Source: Renibacterium sp.
GTDB lineage: Bacteria > Actinomycetota > Actinomycetes > Actinomycetales > Micrococcaceae
Direction: 5' to 3'
Assembly (NCBI GenBank): GCA_017419405.1
Contig: JAFOLH010000008.1
Span: 372,001 to 436,000 of the forward strand
DNA: 64,000 bases
In this document: positions 62,558 through 64,000 of the stretch, in pieces
How the letters are laid out: every line of letters begins with the position of its first letter
Position numbering within the stretch: the stretch's first letter is position 1
Notes under the pieces: generated by a model
Told to the model about the DNA's origin: nothing
The model's input: only the letters and a program-made list of their open reading frames with translations
The model's database searches: none
Position numbers and translations under genes: made by a program

Positions 62558-63160
62558 ATGAGCTCGCGCATTGCCCGGCTGGAACGGAGCACCTCCGAGT
62601 CTTCCGTCTTGGTGGAACTGAATTTGGACGGCACCGGCCAGTCCGAGATCGAAACCACGGTGCCGTTCTACAACCACATGCTCACGGCGTTGTCGAAGCA
62701 CTCGCTGATCGACCTCACCGTGCGGGCCAGCGGCGATACGGACATCGATGTGCACCACACGGTCGAAGACGTGGCGATCAGCTTCGGCGAAGCCCTGCGG
62801 ACGGCCTTGGGCGACAAAGCCGGCATCCGTCGTTTCGGCGAAGCGAGCGTGCCGCTCGATGAGGCTTTGGCACACGCTGTGGTCGATGTCTCCGGCCGGC
62901 CCTACCTGGTGCACGGCGGTGAACCGGCGGGCCAGGAATACCACCTGATCGGCGGTCATTTCACCGGTTCCTTGACCCGCCACGTCTTCGAAGCGATCAC
63001 CCTGCACGCCCAGATCTGCTTGCACATGCGGGTTCTGGCTGGACGCGATCCGCACCACATCGTGGAGGCGCAGTTCAAGGCTTTCGCCCGCGCGTTGCGG
63101 GCCGCGATCGAATCGGATCCCCGGGTCGACGGAATCCCGTCCACCAAGGGCTTGTTGTGA
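62558..63160 (+). CDS. hisB: Imidazoleglycerol-phosphate dehydratase HisB
   Basis: A 200-residue monofunctional dehydratase. The paired metal motifs DVHHTVED (about residue 65) and [17 protein letters not shown] (about residue 168) are present, as are FYNHML and the FGEA segments. AAAGGA precedes the ATG by five bases. hisH overlaps by GTGA. Confidence 0.96.
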   Translation: MSSRIARLERSTSESSVLVELNLDGTGQSEIETTVPFYNHMLTALSKHSLIDLTVRASGDTDIDVHHTVEDVAISFGEALRTALGDKAGIRRFGEASVPLDEALAHAVVDVSGRPYLVHGGEPAGQEYHLIGGHFTGSLTRHVFEAITLHAQICLHMRVLAGRDPHHIVEAQFKAFARALRAAIESDPRVDGIPSTKGLL

Positions 63161-63819
63161 AACCCACGGTAACGGTCCTCGACTACGGCTCCGGAAATGT
63201 TCGTTCCGCGGTCCGCGCCCTGGAACGTGCCGGCGCCGAGGTGACGTTGAGTGCTGCTCCGCACGACGTCCTGGAAGCCGATGGACTGGTCGTGCCCGGC
63301 GTCGGCGCCTTCGCCACCGTGATGAAGGAGCTGCGCCAGGTCGACGCGCTCCGGATGATCGGGCGACGGGTCGCCGGCGGCCGGCCGGTGCTGGCGATCT
63401 GCGTCGGCCTGCAAGTGCTTTTCGAGAACGGGGTGGAGCACGGCAACTCGGAACCCGGCATGGGCGAATGGCCGGGCACGGTGGAACTGCTGCCGGCCGA
63501 GGTGGTTCCGCACATGGGCTGGAACACCGTCGAAGCGCCCGAAGACAGCATGCTGTTCGATGGCATCCGGGATGAGCGGTTCTACTTCGTGCACTCCTAT
63601 GGCGTGCAGAAATGGGACTTCGACGTGACCCAGCCGAAAATGCGTCCACCCAAAGTCACCTGGAGCGAGCACGGCGCCAAGTTCATTGCAGCGGTGGAGA
63701 ACGGTCCGCTGTGCGCCACCCAATTCCATCCGGAGAAATCCGGCGACGCCGGTGCCCGATTGCTGCGCAATTGGGTCGGCTCACTGAAGATTTCCGAACG
63801 GAAGCAGGTAACTGGATGA
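63157..63819 (+). CDS. hisH: Imidazole glycerol phosphate synthase, glutaminase subunit HisH
   Basis: A 220-residue class I glutamine amidotransferase that feeds ammonia to HisF. The triad is Cys82 in LAICVGLQ, His191 and Glu193 in [18 protein letters not shown] and VVPGVGAF form the N-terminal signature. The usual GICLGMQ is ICVGLQ here, a known actinobacterial variant. It is coupled to hisB and to the next small gene. Confidence 0.95.
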   Translation: MKPTVTVLDYGSGNVRSAVRALERAGAEVTLSAAPHDVLEADGLVVPGVGAFATVMKELRQVDALRMIGRRVAGGRPVLAICVGLQVLFENGVEHGNSEPGMGEWPGTVELLPAEVVPHMGWNTVEAPEDSMLFDGIRDERFYFVHSYGVQKWDFDVTQPKMRPPKVTWSEHGAKFIAAVENGPLCATQFHPEKSGDAGARLLRNWVGSLKISERKQVTG

Positions 63820-63974
63820 TCTCGCTCCTCTTGATGGGCTTGGGCGGTTTGATGATCGGCGGGGTGATCGCTTTCTGGCAGCAGAAGGTGCCGCGCTGGG
63901 TGCCGGTCTGCTTCGCCTTGGTCGCGGTTTTGGCCTTCGTCGCCGCATATCTGTTCACGATCAACCCCCAATAG
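63816..63974 (+). CDS. Small membrane protein in the his operon
   Basis: A 52-residue protein with two hydrophobic helices ([17 protein letters not shown] and [17 protein letters not shown]) and the short basic turn QQKVPRW between them. Its ATG overlaps the hisH stop (ATGA), and a purine-rich GAAGAAAG near 63985 suggests another gene just beyond the window, probably hisA/priA. The function is unknown, but the coupling argues that it is expressed. Confidence 0.78.
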   Translation: MISLLLMGLGGLMIGGVIAFWQQKVPRWVPVCFALVAVLAFVAAYLFTINPQ

Positions 63975-64000
63975 CCGGACCCCGAAGAAAGAACCCGAGG

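Noticed and set aside
1-64000. tRNA genes, rRNA, CRISPR arrays, insertion sequences, integrases, attachment sites
   Set aside because: None found by reading; no cloverleaf with a GTTCRANNC T-loop in a proper context, no repeat array and no transposase or integrase motif.

Overview
The window is 64 kb of high-GC actinobacterial chromosome, read here as Micrococcaceae (Arthrobacter-like). The reasons are gene order and style. The run dapA-rnj-ftsK, pgsA-cinA-clgR, DUF3046-recA-recX, miaB-miaA-dapF-hflX-dinG-lexA-LysM protein and hisC-hisB-hisH is classical actinobacterial synteny. Start codons are often GTG and occasionally TTG. Many genes overlap by ATGA or GTGA, and many show the layout of leaderless mRNAs (a TANNNT -10 box 6-7 nt before the start codon). 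The genus cannot be fixed from the sequence alone.

Left part (1-25.8 kb). The 3' end of pnp and an M16 zinc peptidase open the window. In related genomes they are usually followed closely by dapB, but here dapB lies 21.8 kb further on. The block in between holds two tandem MpaB/DUF2236 oxygenase-like genes with duplicated promoters, an FAD monooxygenase, a lipoprotein, and a large molybdenum-cofactor (Moco) region. That region contains moaD-moaA, modA-modB (without modC) and moeA-moaC-mog-moaE. Between these lie two membrane-anchored sulfite-oxidase-family Moco enzymes. One is fused to a cytochrome-b-like membrane domain. The other is translationally coupled to a sensor kinase and response regulator. 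Interleaved with them, mostly on the minus strand, are a GT87-like mannosyltransferase, a GT2/DUF2064/methyltransferase operon, a sugar-nucleotide epimerase and an MTA/purine phosphorylase.

Middle part (25.8-46 kb). Lysine/diaminopimelate genes (dapB, dapA), RNase J and FtsK form the housekeeping backbone. Interspersed are an alpha/beta hydrolase, an SGNH hydrolase, a lytic transglycosylase with a Pro/Thr tail, a pair of uncharacterised paralogous membrane proteins, an azlCD amino-acid exporter with a divergent XRE-cupin regulator, and an SDR / alkyl-DHAP-synthase-like flavoprotein / TetR / GlpD cassette that suggests glycerolipid metabolism. Then come pgsA, cinA, a ClgR-type regulator and a MarR regulator.

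Right part (46-64 kb). DNA repair and SOS genes (recA with a LexA box, recX, dinG, and lexA divergent from a LysM protein with two LexA boxes between them), tRNA modification (miaB, miaA), dapF, an amino-acid permease, a 16S-type methyltransferase, hflX and the start of a histidine operon (hisC, hisB, hisH plus a 52-residue membrane protein). Upstream of hflX there is a strong extended -10 promoter that appears to start a leaderless five-codon ORF (MLIFL) followed by about 275 nt of leader. This looks like a peptide-controlled, possibly antibiotic-responsive regulator and is the observation most worth testing. No tRNA, rRNA, CRISPR array, insertion sequence or prophage was seen.
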